Positions 7,670 to 17,797 of a DNA stretch of 64,000 nucleotides are shown here, piece after piece; position 1 is the stretch's first letter, and every line of letters begins with the position of its first letter. The stretch spans positions 1 to 64,000 of the forward strand of contig JBFWUF010000038.1 of NCBI GenBank assembly GCA_050247435.1. The letters run 5' to 3'. This DNA comes from JAJVID01 sp050247435 (GTDB lineage: Bacteria; Acidobacteriota; Blastocatellia; RBC074). The position numbers and the translations under genes were made by a program. Under the pieces are notes generated by a model that had not been told where the DNA came from, ran no database searches, and worked only from the letters and a program-made list of their open reading frames with translations.

Positions 7670-9223
7670 ATGCGCCTCATCGAATTCTGGCTCAATCACG
7701 GCAGCGAATTTCTGAGCGCGATTTTGCGCCACCTGGCGCTGGTCGCCGTTTCGACGGGCATCGCAGTCGCTGGGGGCGTGCCGCTCGGCGTCGTCTCATT
7801 TCGCAATCCCAGATTGGGCGGCCCGTTGATCGGCCTTGCGAACATCGTGCAGACGATTCCCAGCCTGGCGATGTTCGGCTTTCTGATTCCGATGCCTTTG
7901 ATTGGCGGCATCGGCGCAAAGGCGGCTGTGATCGTGCTGATTCTTTACGCGCTGTTGCCGGTGATGCGGACGACGGTAAGCGGGTTGAAAGGCATTGATC
8001 CGTCGGTGCGCGAGGCCGGGCTGGCGATGGGAATGACCGACCGGCAACTGCTTCATCAGGTCGAACTGCCGCTGGCGCGGACTTCGATCCTTGCGGGCGT
8101 GCGCGTCGCGACGGTGGTCGGAGTGGGCACGGCGACGATTGCTGCCGCGATTGGCGCGGGCGGCCTGGGCGAATACATCTTTCGCGGCGTGGCGAGCGTT
8201 GACAGCACGGTGATCCTGGCGGGCGCGATTCCGGCGGCGGCTTTGGCTCTTGTCGCCGATTTCTCGTTGGCCTGGCTGGAAATGCGATCAGCGCCTGATC
8301 GCGCCAAGAGCGGAAAATCTCGAATCGGAATCGCCGCGGGCGTTGGCGCAGCCGCGTTGCTTCTGATCATCGGCGGATTGATCTGGTCTGAGAGACCGGA
8401 TGGGCGGATCGTCATCGGCTCGAAAGACTTCACTGAGCAGGTCATCCTCGGCGAGTTGCTGGCGCAGACTATCGAACGAAGCACAACAATCAAAGTCCAA
8501 CGCAAATTCAACCTCGGCGACACGCTGGTTTGCGAAACCGCGATGCGAGCGGGCGACCTCGATCTTTACGTCGAATACACCGGCACCGCGCTGACCGCGA
8601 TTTTTAAACAGCCGGTGATCCTGGACGGCGCGGAAGTCAATCGCCGCGTGGCCGCCAGTTATGCCGCGACAGGACGGGTGATGCTTGACCCGCTCGGATT
8701 CAACAACACCTATGTGATTCTGACGCGCGGCGACGACGCGCGGCGGCTCGATTTGAAAACGATTTCGGACGCGGCGAAATACACGCCGAACTGGCGCGCG
8801 GGATTCGGCTCCGCGTTCCTCGACCGCGAAGACGGTTATCGCGGGCTGGTTCAGACTTACGGTTTGAAGTTTCGTGAGGCGCCGATGGCGATGAACCTGT
8901 CGCTCACTTATCTGGCGCTGGCCGAAAAACAGGTTGATCTGATCGCGGGCGACGCGACCAACGGATTGATTGCAAAACTCGATCTGTTCGCGCTTGAAGA
9001 CGACAGGAATTACTTCCCGCCTTACCACGCCGTTCCAGTGATCCGCAGCGAAACGCTCAATCGGCTTCCGGAATTGCGCGCCGTGTTTGATCGCCTGGCG
9101 GGAAAGGTTTCGGACGAGGAGATGCGGCGGATGAATTACGAGGCCGATGTCGAACGCCGCGACGTGAGCCTGATCGCGCGATCTTTCCTCGAACGCCATC
9201 CGGAAGTCATCGGCGGTAAATGA
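7670..9223 (+). CDS. Fused permease and substrate-binding protein of an OpuF-like osmolyte ABC transporter
   Basis: A 517-residue protein. Residues ~1-205 form a binding-protein-dependent permease with six hydrophobic segments and the EAA loop (VREAGLAMGMTDRQLLHQVELPLA). A further membrane segment (~220-240, AAGVGAAALLLIIGGLIW) leads into an OpuAC-type binding domain starting GRIVIGSKDFTEQVILGELLA, a classic glycine betaine/choline-binding opening. Permease-binding protein fusions are known as OpuF/BilE/EgtUBC-type. The substrate (betaine, choline, carnitine, ergothioneine) cannot be decided by eye. Its TGA directly abuts the stop of the convergent gene at 9224. Confidence 0.88.
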   Translation: MRLIEFWLNHGSEFLSAILRHLALVAVSTGIAVAGGVPLGVVSFRNPRLGGPLIGLANIVQTIPSLAMFGFLIPMPLIGGIGAKAAVIVLILYALLPVMRTTVSGLKGIDPSVREAGLAMGMTDRQLLHQVELPLARTSILAGVRVATVVGVGTATIAAAIGAGGLGEYIFRGVASVDSTVILAGAIPAAALALVADFSLAWLEMRSAPDRAKSGKSRIGIAAGVGAAALLLIIGGLIWSERPDGRIVIGSKDFTEQVILGELLAQTIERSTTIKVQRKFNLGDTLVCETAMRAGDLDLYVEYTGTALTAIFKQPVILDGAEVNRRVAASYAATGRVMLDPLGFNNTYVILTRGDDARRLDLKTISDAAKYTPNWRAGFGSAFLDREDGYRGLVQTYGLKFREAPMAMNLSLTYLALAEKQVDLIAGDATNGLIAKLDLFALEDDRNYFPPYHAVPVIRSETLNRLPELRAVFDRLAGKVSDEEMRRMNYEADVERRDVSLIARSFLERHPEVIGGK

Positions 9224-9964
9224 TCAAACCTCTTCCGCCGCCTCCAGCGCGTCTGTCAACAACGTCGCGCCAATCACTCCGACCGGCAACGCAAGCATAT
9301 TGATGACCGGAATGAGCAGCATCAGGTAGGCCGCGGCGCCAAATCCGATGGCCAGGGATTTGTTGCGCCAGATCACTCCCAACTTCCTTCTCAATCGCAT
9401 CCCGCGCGTCGAAAGCGGAATGTCGAAAAAATCCAGGCCGCATAGAAAAATCGCGACAGTGATTCCGATGGGCGCGCCAACAGGCGGAAAAACCAGGCTC
9501 AGCGCGAGAGCGATCAATGCGATCACCGCCTGGAACATCACCAGCTTCAACCCTTCCCACATCGCCCGTGCCCACCCCAAATCATTTTGGCGAACCGCTT
9601 CGCCGGTGTTGATCGCGTGCGTTTTGCGGCTCAGAGCTTCGGCGAACGGCGCCAGCAGCACGCGCGCCACCGGCAGATACAGAAAATAACCGATCAGCAG
9701 CGCCAACACGAAAACCAGCGCCTGCGCGAATACCCTCAGATTGTCGCCCAGAACGTCAGCGACAATCCGCCCCGCTATCCACGCGCCGCAGATCGCCAGC
9801 GCCATCAGCAGAAAAAACGTCAACAGAATCGGAACCAGCGAAAGGCCGAGCAAATCCGGGTTGCGGGTGAGCGCGCGCATCCCCGCGAAGAAGAACCGGA
9901 CGCCACAGACGATGTGGTAGAACGGATTTTTTACTCGATTGTCGTAGTTGGGATTTGTGATCAC
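9224..9964 (-). CDS. EI24/CysZ-like membrane protein
   Basis: A 246-residue integral membrane protein with about five hydrophobic stretches. The N-terminal pattern FYHIVCGVRFFFAGMRALTRNPDLLGLSLVPIL and the mid segment FLYLPVARVLLAPFAEALSRK match the EI24 family (sulphate transporter CysZ and relatives). The start is a GTG at 9964 with no strong ribosome site; the next in-frame ATG would remove conserved sequence. It converges on the transporter gene with no spacer. Function in sulphate uptake is not supported by neighbours. Confidence 0.75.
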   Translation of the reverse strand: MITNPNYDNRVKNPFYHIVCGVRFFFAGMRALTRNPDLLGLSLVPILLTFFLLMALAICGAWIAGRIVADVLGDNLRVFAQALVFVLALLIGYFLYLPVARVLLAPFAEALSRKTHAINTGEAVRQNDLGWARAMWEGLKLVMFQAVIALIALALSLVFPPVGAPIGITVAIFLCGLDFFDIPLSTRGMRLRRKLGVIWRNKSLAIGFGAAAYLMLLIPVINMLALPVGVIGATLLTDALEAAEEV

Positions 9965-9987
9965 GTTGAGATCGGTTGAAAGAGGTT

Positions 9988-10581
9988 TCAGCGCAAACCG
10001 CCGGAGTCGCGCGCCGTCTGAAGTTGCAGATTCACCGGCGCGGCCAGACCGGCGACCGATAGAGTCAGCCCGTCAACGCTCTTCGTTTCACGCGTCGTTT
10101 TAAAGAAGAGGATTCCGCGAATATCTCCCCCCGGCTCGATTGCGCCTTCCTGTTTCAGCGCGACTGATTCGTAATCTCCCAACGTCCGGCGGTACGCGGC
10201 CTTCGCGTAAAAACTGTTGCCGTAATATTTCATCACCGAGCTTAACGCTTTTTTCGGGGCAAGGTGTTTGAGGCTTGAGCCGGCCACGTCGCGCAAATCA
10301 AACCTGAGCGAGTTCGTCCTGATCGTCACGTCCGATCTGTTGATCATCCTGACGTCAACCGCGATCACTCCGGCGAGCGGCAAATTGGCCTCGAAGCGCT
10401 CGTACGATTGATCGCCGTCCAACACGCGGGCGCCGATGTTCAAACCTCCTGCGTTGTTGGTTGAAACTTCGGGCGGGGCGCTCACCGGCAATGGAGCGAC
10501 TTTGTAAAGCCGTCCGCCGCAGGCGGCGAAGATGAGCAGAAAAAAGATTGGCAACGCGGCGCTAATCGTTCTATCGAGCAT
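9988..10581 (-). CDS. Putative lipoprotein of unknown function
   Basis: A 197-residue protein with a lipoprotein signal (ALPIFFLLIFAACGG; lipobox Cys at ~20). The remaining sequence looks like a beta-sandwich secretory domain: SYERFEANLPLAGVIAVDVRMINRSDVTI and a segment GGDIRGILFFKTTRE, which recalls DUF4352-like or extracellular immunoglobulin-like proteins. No catalytic motif seen. It lies 23 bp from the membrane protein gene, so they may be cotranscribed. Confidence 0.7.
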   Translation of the reverse strand: MLDRTISAALPIFFLLIFAACGGRLYKVAPLPVSAPPEVSTNNAGGLNIGARVLDGDQSYERFEANLPLAGVIAVDVRMINRSDVTIRTNSLRFDLRDVAGSSLKHLAPKKALSSVMKYYGNSFYAKAAYRRTLGDYESVALKQEGAIEPGGDIRGILFFKTTRETKSVDGLTLSVAGLAAPVNLQLQTARDSGGLR

Positions 10582-10753
10582 GGCCGCAATTTAGTTGCGG
10601 TGGGCTGAGGCTGTCAACGCTTTGGCGACGATTTGTTGTATGCTTCGCGAAGCCCGATTGCAAGCTGTCTTCCCGACTTCGTTCAAAACACGCGAGGCGA
10701 CGCCCCTCACGCTTCCTGCTTTGAAAATCGGGATGAAAACAACGGAGGCAATG

Positions 10754-12298
10754 ATGAATTCATTGAAGAATTTCGGAAGGCTTTTGACAGCGCATCTGCT
10801 CGCGCTTGCGCTCACGCTGGGAACAGCATTTGCCGCGCCAGCGCCGGATAAATCGAGGCGCGAAGGAGCAACGATGAATGACAAGACGACTGAAAATTCC
10901 CAAGCCGCGCAGGCCAATCAGCCAGGCCAGACTGGAACAAGCACGATCGAAGATCAGAAGAGCGTCGCCATCACGGTCTACAATTCAAACCTCGGTCTGG
11001 TGAAAGACACTCGCACGCTGCGGCTGCCGCGAGGCGCGTCGCAATTGCGATTTATGGACGTCGCGCAACAGATCAACCCGGCGACAGTTCACATCAAATC
11101 AACTACGGCGCCGAACGCGCTGGATGTGATCGAGCAGAGTTACGAATATGACCTGCTCAATCCGCAAAAGCTGCTGGACAAATATGTCGGCAAGGAATTG
11201 ACGCTCGTCCTCCGCACGGTCGAGAACAACACCGAAAAGCTCTCGCCTACACGCGCCACACTACTATCGAATAACAACGGCCAGGTCTGGCAGATGGGCG
11301 ATCAGATCGTCATCAATCCGACCAACATCGCGGAGATTCGCTTCGACCGCCTGCCGCAGGATTTGATCGCCAAGCCTACGCTAGTCTGGTCATTGAACAA
11401 CACTGGCGCGCTAGAGCACACGGTCGAGGCTTCGTACCTGACGCAAGGGTTGAACTGGAGGGCCGATTACGTGGTCGTCGTAAACCAGAACGACACCAAA
11501 GCCGATTTGAACGGGTGGGTGACGATCAACAACAACAGCGGGACGGCTTACCGCAACGCTGAATTGAAGCTGGTGGCGGGGGACGTCAACCGCGTGCGCG
11601 ATGTCGCGGGGATGGCTCGTGACGAAATGAAAGTGGCGCGCGCTCAGGCGGCGCAGCCGCCTCAATTCCAGGAACAGTCGTTTTTCGAATATCACCTCTA
11701 CACGCTTCAACGCCCGACGACGATGAAGAACAACGAGACTAAACAGATAAGCCTGCTCTCGGCGGCGAACTTCAACGTCAAGAAAGAACTCGTCCTCAAC
11801 GGACAGCCCTACTACTTTCAGGGCTACAACAACCCCGGCGAGCCGATCAAGGAAAAGATCGGTGTCTTCGTCAGCTTCAAAAACTCGAAGGAGAACAGCC
11901 TGGGCCAGCCTCTGCCCGCCGGCATCGTGCGCGTTTACAAGGCCGACACCAGCGGCGCGCAACAATTCGTCGGCGAAGACCGGATTGATCACACACCCAA
12001 AGACGAAACGGTCAGAGTCAAACTAGGCGACGCCTTCGACGTTGTGGCCGAGAGAAAGCAGACTGATTACAAAGCTATCGCGCGGCGCGTCTTTGAATAC
12101 GCTTACGAGATTCGCATTCGCAATCACAAAGAAGAAGCGGTGACGGTCGTCGTCAACGAACCGATCGGCGGAGATTGGGAGATTATCAATTCAAGTTTTC
12201 CGGCTGAAAAGACAGCCGCATTTGCGGCGCGCTTCAATGTGCCGGTAGCGAAAGATGGAGAAGCGGTTCTCAGTTACCGAGTGCGAGTCAAATTCTAA
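10754..12298 (+). CDS. Exported DUF4139-type protein
   Basis: A protein of about 514 residues. The start at ATG 10754 puts GGAGG about 5 bp upstream and begins a Sec signal (LLTAHLLALALTLGTAFAAPA); ATG 10751 is equally in frame. The mature part has the hallmark opening of DUF4139 proteins (VAITVYNSNLGLVKDTR) and a C-terminal region with VVVNEPIGGDWEIINSS. A central low-complexity stretch rich in Ala, Gln and Pro (RAQAAQPPQFQEQ) occupies the usual linker position. These secreted beta-rich proteins are common in Acidobacteriota; the function is unknown. Confidence 0.8.
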   Translation: MNSLKNFGRLLTAHLLALALTLGTAFAAPAPDKSRREGATMNDKTTENSQAAQANQPGQTGTSTIEDQKSVAITVYNSNLGLVKDTRTLRLPRGASQLRFMDVAQQINPATVHIKSTTAPNALDVIEQSYEYDLLNPQKLLDKYVGKELTLVLRTVENNTEKLSPTRATLLSNNNGQVWQMGDQIVINPTNIAEIRFDRLPQDLIAKPTLVWSLNNTGALEHTVEASYLTQGLNWRADYVVVVNQNDTKADLNGWVTINNNSGTAYRNAELKLVAGDVNRVRDVAGMARDEMKVARAQAAQPPQFQEQSFFEYHLYTLQRPTTMKNNETKQISLLSAANFNVKKELVLNGQPYYFQGYNNPGEPIKEKIGVFVSFKNSKENSLGQPLPAGIVRVYKADTSGAQQFVGEDRIDHTPKDETVRVKLGDAFDVVAERKQTDYKAIARRVFEYAYEIRIRNHKEEAVTVVVNEPIGGDWEIINSSFPAEKTAAFAARFNVPVAKDGEAVLSYRVRVKF

Positions 12299-12333
12299 TT
12301 TGCATCTTGTTGGATTACCGGCCAGGTTGAGAT

Positions 12334-12480
12334 GGGGCCGCGACTTTGCCCCAAAATATTAATGGGGGCCCTTTCGGTCCCCCGTTTCAGCAGCGTCCTC
12401 AGCCATTAGGGTATTTACCGCTGCTAGTTGCTGCGCATTGTAGTCAAGGAGCGTGGCCATTGCAAGACCCGAAGAGATTT
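12334..12480. other. Structured intergenic segment with tandem hairpins and a small minus-strand ORF
   Basis: The 225-bp gap between DUF4139 and ligA (convergent) holds two GC hairpins, GGGGC/GCCCC at 12334-12352 and GGGGGCCC TTTC GGTCCCCC at 12364-12383, plus CAGCAGCG/CGCTGCTA-like pairing to ~12427. On the minus strand an ATG-started 33-codon ORF spans 12460-12359 (begins MATLLDYNAQQLAAVN), with no convincing ribosome site; its end overlaps the second hairpin. It could be a small RNA, a bidirectional terminator region or a small protein gene. I considered tmRNA and found no supporting ends. Confidence 0.35.
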
Positions 12481-12523
12481 TTTTGATAAAAATTTTCAGT
12501 CTAAACCGTGGCAATTATTCGGC

Positions 12524-14656
<2,133 letters not shown>

Positions 14657-14678
14657 TGGTCAGCCCCGTTATTTGACG

Positions 14679-14957
14679 CTATTCAACCTTCACGTCTTTC
14701 CAAAATGCGACGTAATTTTCGATGTTCTTCGCGGCGTCTTTCACGCTGGGGTAGTACCACGCCGCGTCCTTGTTGACTTCGCCGTTGACGACGACGTTGT
14801 AATAACTCGCCGTGCCTTTCCATCCGCAGACCGTGTGCGTGTCGCTCGGCTGAAAGTATTCTTTGTTGATCGTGTCGTGCGGAAAATAGTGATTGCCTTC
14901 GACAACGATTGTCTCGTCGCTCTCAGCCAACGCCACGCCGTTCCAAACTGCCTTCAT
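14679..14957 (-). CDS. DUF427 family protein
   Basis: A 92-residue protein matching the compact DUF427 fold: KAVWNGVALAESDETIVVEGNHYFP, then the core CGWKGTASYYNV, then AAWYYPSVKDAA and IENYVAFWKDVKVE. The biochemical role of the family is unknown. AGGAG lies 9 bp upstream of the ATG. It is 13 bp downstream of the racemase/OSBS gene and 22 bp upstream of ligA, so all are likely on one transcript. Confidence 0.9.
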   Translation of the reverse strand: MKAVWNGVALAESDETIVVEGNHYFPHDTINKEYFQPSDTHTVCGWKGTASYYNVVVNGEVNKDAAWYYPSVKDAAKNIENYVAFWKDVKVE

Positions 14958-14970
14958 AAATCACCAACTC

Positions 14971-16077
14971 CTATTTGATAACCTCTGTTCTCTCCGTCAG
15001 ATCATTGATCCGCTTCTCGTTCACCTCATATCCAATTCCGACGCCGGTCGGTCGCGGAATGGTTCCGCGCGGTGTGACTTCGACTGGCGGAACAATAATG
15101 TCTTCCATCCAGTACCGCTTCGACGCCGACACGTCGCCGGGCAGCGTGAAGCCGGGAAGCGTGCTCATCGCGATGTTGTGCGCGCGTCCGATGCCCGCTT
15201 CCAGCATCCCGCCGCACCAGACCGGAATGTTGCGTTCGTGGCAATAAGCCTGAATCTTGCGCGCCTCGGTGTGGCCTGAGACGCGGCCCAGTTTGACGTT
15301 GATGATCCGGCATGCGCCAAGCTTCAGCGCCTTGCGCGCGTCTTCCGCGCTCAGGATTGATTCGTCCAGGCAGATCGAGGTCTTCAACTGCGGCTGCAAT
15401 TCGGCGTGGTCAACGATGTCGTCGTAAGCGAGCGGCTGCTCGATCATCAGCAGGTTGAACTCGTCCAGCTTTTTGAGCAGATCAACATCCGCAAGCGTGT
15501 AGGCCGAATTGGCGTCCACCGACATTGTTTTCTCTGGAAACTCCTTGCGGATTGCCTTCATCATCTCGTAATCGCGGCCCGGTTTGATTTTGACCTTGAT
15601 GCGCTGGTAACCGGCGGCGACTTCCTTCCCGACTTTTTTGATCATCGCCGCGTCGTTGTCTTCAAGGCCGATTGAAACGCCGCAGTTGATCACTTCCTGC
15701 GTTCCGCCGAGTAACTGCCACAGCGGTTTGCCTTGCCTGCGCGCATCCAAATCCCAGATCGCGCATTCGACCGCGCCGCGCGCCATTTTGTTCCCGCGAA
15801 TCAATCTGGTCAGTTGCGGAACCTGTTCGGGCGATTCGATCTCTTTGCCCAGAACCATCGGCGCGACGTAATCGCGGATGACCATCCAGCAGCTCTCGGC
15901 TGATTCGTGGTTGTAAAAAGGATTTTCGCCGACGGTGCACTCGCCCCAGCCGCTCAAGCCTTCGCTGAAGACTTTGACGAGAATGATCTGGCGCTCGGTC
16001 GTGCGCCCGAAGCTGGTTTCAAACGGCGCGACCAGCGGCAAGCGAATTTCGCGGAGTTCTATTCGTTCAATTTTCAT
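14971..16077 (-). CDS. Enolase-superfamily N-succinylamino-acid racemase / o-succinylbenzoate synthase
   Basis: A 368-residue muconate-lactonising subgroup enzyme. The catalytic KxK motif is KVKIKPG (~residue 163), metal ligands are in SVDANSAY, IEQPL and CLDES, and the second base lysine is in NVKLGRVSG. Sequence and length fit the NSAR/OSBS family, whose members either make o-succinylbenzoate for menaquinone or racemise N-succinyl amino acids, often both. No other menaquinone gene is near; instead it overlaps by 4 nt a GNAT gene of the kind that N-succinylates D-amino acids in Geobacillus. I therefore favour a D-to-L amino-acid conversion role, or dual function. Confidence 0.88.
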   Translation of the reverse strand: MKIERIELREIRLPLVAPFETSFGRTTERQIILVKVFSEGLSGWGECTVGENPFYNHESAESCWMVIRDYVAPMVLGKEIESPEQVPQLTRLIRGNKMARGAVECAIWDLDARRQGKPLWQLLGGTQEVINCGVSIGLEDNDAAMIKKVGKEVAAGYQRIKVKIKPGRDYEMMKAIRKEFPEKTMSVDANSAYTLADVDLLKKLDEFNLLMIEQPLAYDDIVDHAELQPQLKTSICLDESILSAEDARKALKLGACRIINVKLGRVSGHTEARKIQAYCHERNIPVWCGGMLEAGIGRAHNIAMSTLPGFTLPGDVSASKRYWMEDIIVPPVEVTPRGTIPRPTGVGIGYEVNEKRINDLTERTEVIK

Positions 16078-16862
16078 TGTTTGTAACTCTCTTGCTTCTC
16101 TCTTTGATCGTCTCTGAAAAACAGGTAGCGGCTGTTCCCGTTCGGGTCAGCTTCAAAACCGGCGCAGTACAAACCCTCATTCAGCCATTTCTGAAACCCT
16201 TCGCGAACCTGCAACTGCCAGCGACGGGCTTCATCCATGTCGCGCGTCTTCACCAACTCAATGTCGCGCGGAACTTCGACAACGGCCTCTGGTTTGTCCG
16301 TGCGGCGTTTGCCCGCGAGCGCGTCGGCGACGTGCTCGGATTGCACCCACCATTCGACAAACAACCGGTCGGTGTCCAGGCCGCGATGAAACGCGCTGGT
16401 GCTTTTGTTGCCGTAGTAATTAACGTAATACCGCCGCACCACGCCGCCGAGTTTGATGATGTTCAGATAAGCGTTGCGCGATTGCAGCGGGTCGAATGTC
16501 CAAGTAATCAGCGGGACGCCCGTTTTGAGCGCGTGATCGCGCTGCGCGAGTTTCAACTTCACGCCGATGCCAGCGTTCTGAATCCTCGGTTCAACCGCGA
16601 GCATGTGCGAGTAGTAATAAGGCCGCAGCTTTTCATCAAAAGCCGCAAGCGCGTGTGCGAAACCGAGCAGCTTGTTCGACGCGTCGAACGCGCCGGTCGT
16701 AAAACCGCCGCCGCGCCGCGTGATGACGAACGAGCGCAGAGGCGTCACGTCGAGGTCGGAAAATTGCCAAACGTCGCGTTGCATTTGCAGACACGCTTCA
16801 TACTCATCCAGCGCCACACATTGACGAATGGTGTATTCAGGAATGACCGCGTCAGATTTCAT
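16074..16862 (-). CDS. GNAT-family acyltransferase (COG3375-like), partner of the racemase
   Basis: A 262-residue GNAT protein. Core features are GFAHALAAF, SHMLAVEPRIQNAGIGVKLKLAQRDHAL (acyl-CoA pyrophosphate loop QNAGIG) and ITWTFDPLQSRNAYLNI, the last being a strong signature of this group. Homologues encoded beside N-succinylamino-acid racemase transfer succinyl from succinyl-CoA to D-amino acids. The stop overlaps the racemase start (ATGA), showing translational coupling. It is the first gene of the GNAT-racemase-DUF427-ligA operon. Confidence 0.8.
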   Translation of the reverse strand: MKSDAVIPEYTIRQCVALDEYEACLQMQRDVWQFSDLDVTPLRSFVITRRGGGFTTGAFDASNKLLGFAHALAAFDEKLRPYYYSHMLAVEPRIQNAGIGVKLKLAQRDHALKTGVPLITWTFDPLQSRNAYLNIIKLGGVVRRYYVNYYGNKSTSAFHRGLDTDRLFVEWWVQSEHVADALAGKRRTDKPEAVVEVPRDIELVKTRDMDEARRWQLQVREGFQKWLNEGLYCAGFEADPNGNSRYLFFRDDQREKQESYKQ

Positions 16863-16947
16863 AGCATTCGTATTCGATGAATCCGTGAATTTACGAAGGA
16901 GGTTGGATACTACTTGCGCGTCCGGCGAGCGTCAAATCGGCTCCCTT

Positions 16948-17000
16948 AAAAATCAAAAGCGGCCGCGCTTTCGATTCAAGCGCAGCCGCTTTTGATTTTT
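16948..17000 (-). terminator. Rho-independent terminator, potentially bidirectional
   Basis: Near-perfect 23-bp arms at 16948-16970 and 16978-17000 (AAAATCAAAAGCGGC / GCCGCTTTTGATTTTT, one mismatch pair) with a short AT loop and T-runs on both strands. It lies 20 bp after the stop of the 17021-17737 gene and upstream of the GNAT operon, which it would insulate. Its GC stem with T tail sets it apart from the other inverted repeats here. Confidence 0.8.
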
Positions 17001-17020
17001 GAACTGGCTCCATCAATTCA

Positions 17021-17737
17021 TCAGTTCTTCGCCAACCCGACGCTGGCGCGCAGTTCGGCGATGTTGCGGCCTTTGTCTGAATAGTGTTTGACGATGTTTT
17101 TGGCCAGCAACGAGCCTTCCGGCGCTCCGGCGACTGCTTTTTGCAAATGCGCTCGATTCGTGGCCTTGTCCGAACGCATGCTGGTGATCAGCGCCGAGGC
17201 GAATTCCATCGAGGCGTCGCCCCCACGCATATTAGTGGCCTTGACGATCATCCCGTAGCCATCAATTTGCGGCGCGCTTCTGGCATCGGTCGCTTGTCGC
17301 CAGCTTTCGATGAAGTATCCGGCGTCGAACATCGCCAGCGTGTTCGGCTTGCCGCCGGTCGCCGACTGTTTCAGCCGCCCCATCAACCGATCCAGCAACT
17401 GCCCCGCGACCTTGCCGTTCTTCGCCGCCAGTCTCACCTCACCGTCGCGCTGCGCCCACACGGCGTAAACCACCGCGCGCCGCAGCGTCTCCATCCGCGC
17501 GATGACCGGCGTTTCGGGCGTAAGCAAGGCCAGCGTGTCATCAACCAGCCTGTTGATATCGTAATCCGATTTCACCGCGCGCCATTCGCTTCCGGCCCAC
17601 GGCAGCGACTTCGCATTGCCGATTTCAAACGGGTGACAGATCAGCGGTGGCCCTGCCTGCGCCACTTGGTTGACCGTAATTGCAACGGCCAGCGCCATCA
17701 CCGCGAATGAAGTTGATCGAAGTCTTCTGAGTTTCAT
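17021..17737 (-). CDS. Secreted protein of unknown function
   Basis: A 238-residue protein started at ATG 17737 behind AAAGGAG; the upstream extension lacks a ribosome site. A Sec signal (LRSTSFAVMALAVAITVNQVAQA) precedes GPPLICHPFEIGNAKSLPW, a conserved-looking start. The rest is alpha-helical and reads like TPR-type or armadillo packing (ETLRRAVVYAVWAQRDGEVRLAAKNGKVAGQLLDRLMGRL; AHLQKAVAGAPEGSLLAKNIVKHYSDKGRNIAELRASVG). It lies just downstream of the anti-sigma/FecR gene and may belong to that regulon. Confidence 0.65.
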   Translation of the reverse strand: MKLRRLRSTSFAVMALAVAITVNQVAQAGPPLICHPFEIGNAKSLPWAGSEWRAVKSDYDINRLVDDTLALLTPETPVIARMETLRRAVVYAVWAQRDGEVRLAAKNGKVAGQLLDRLMGRLKQSATGGKPNTLAMFDAGYFIESWRQATDARSAPQIDGYGMIVKATNMRGGDASMEFASALITSMRSDKATNRAHLQKAVAGAPEGSLLAKNIVKHYSDKGRNIAELRASVGLAKN

Positions 17738-17797
17738 AACGTGTTTCTCCTTTGCTTGAAGTTTCGCAACCATCGCCGGCTACGAAGTTGTTTGAAC

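Noticed and set aside
9224..9575. Second frame opposite the EI24-like gene (9207-9575)
   Set aside because: It is an overlapping shadow with low-complexity Arg/Gly/His composition, while the 9224-9964 frame encodes a recognisable membrane protein.
12334..12480. Possible tmRNA or 6S RNA
   Set aside because: No tRNA-like ends, no T-loop GTTCGAATCC and no recognisable tag ending; only hairpins are seen, so it is left as an unassigned structured region.
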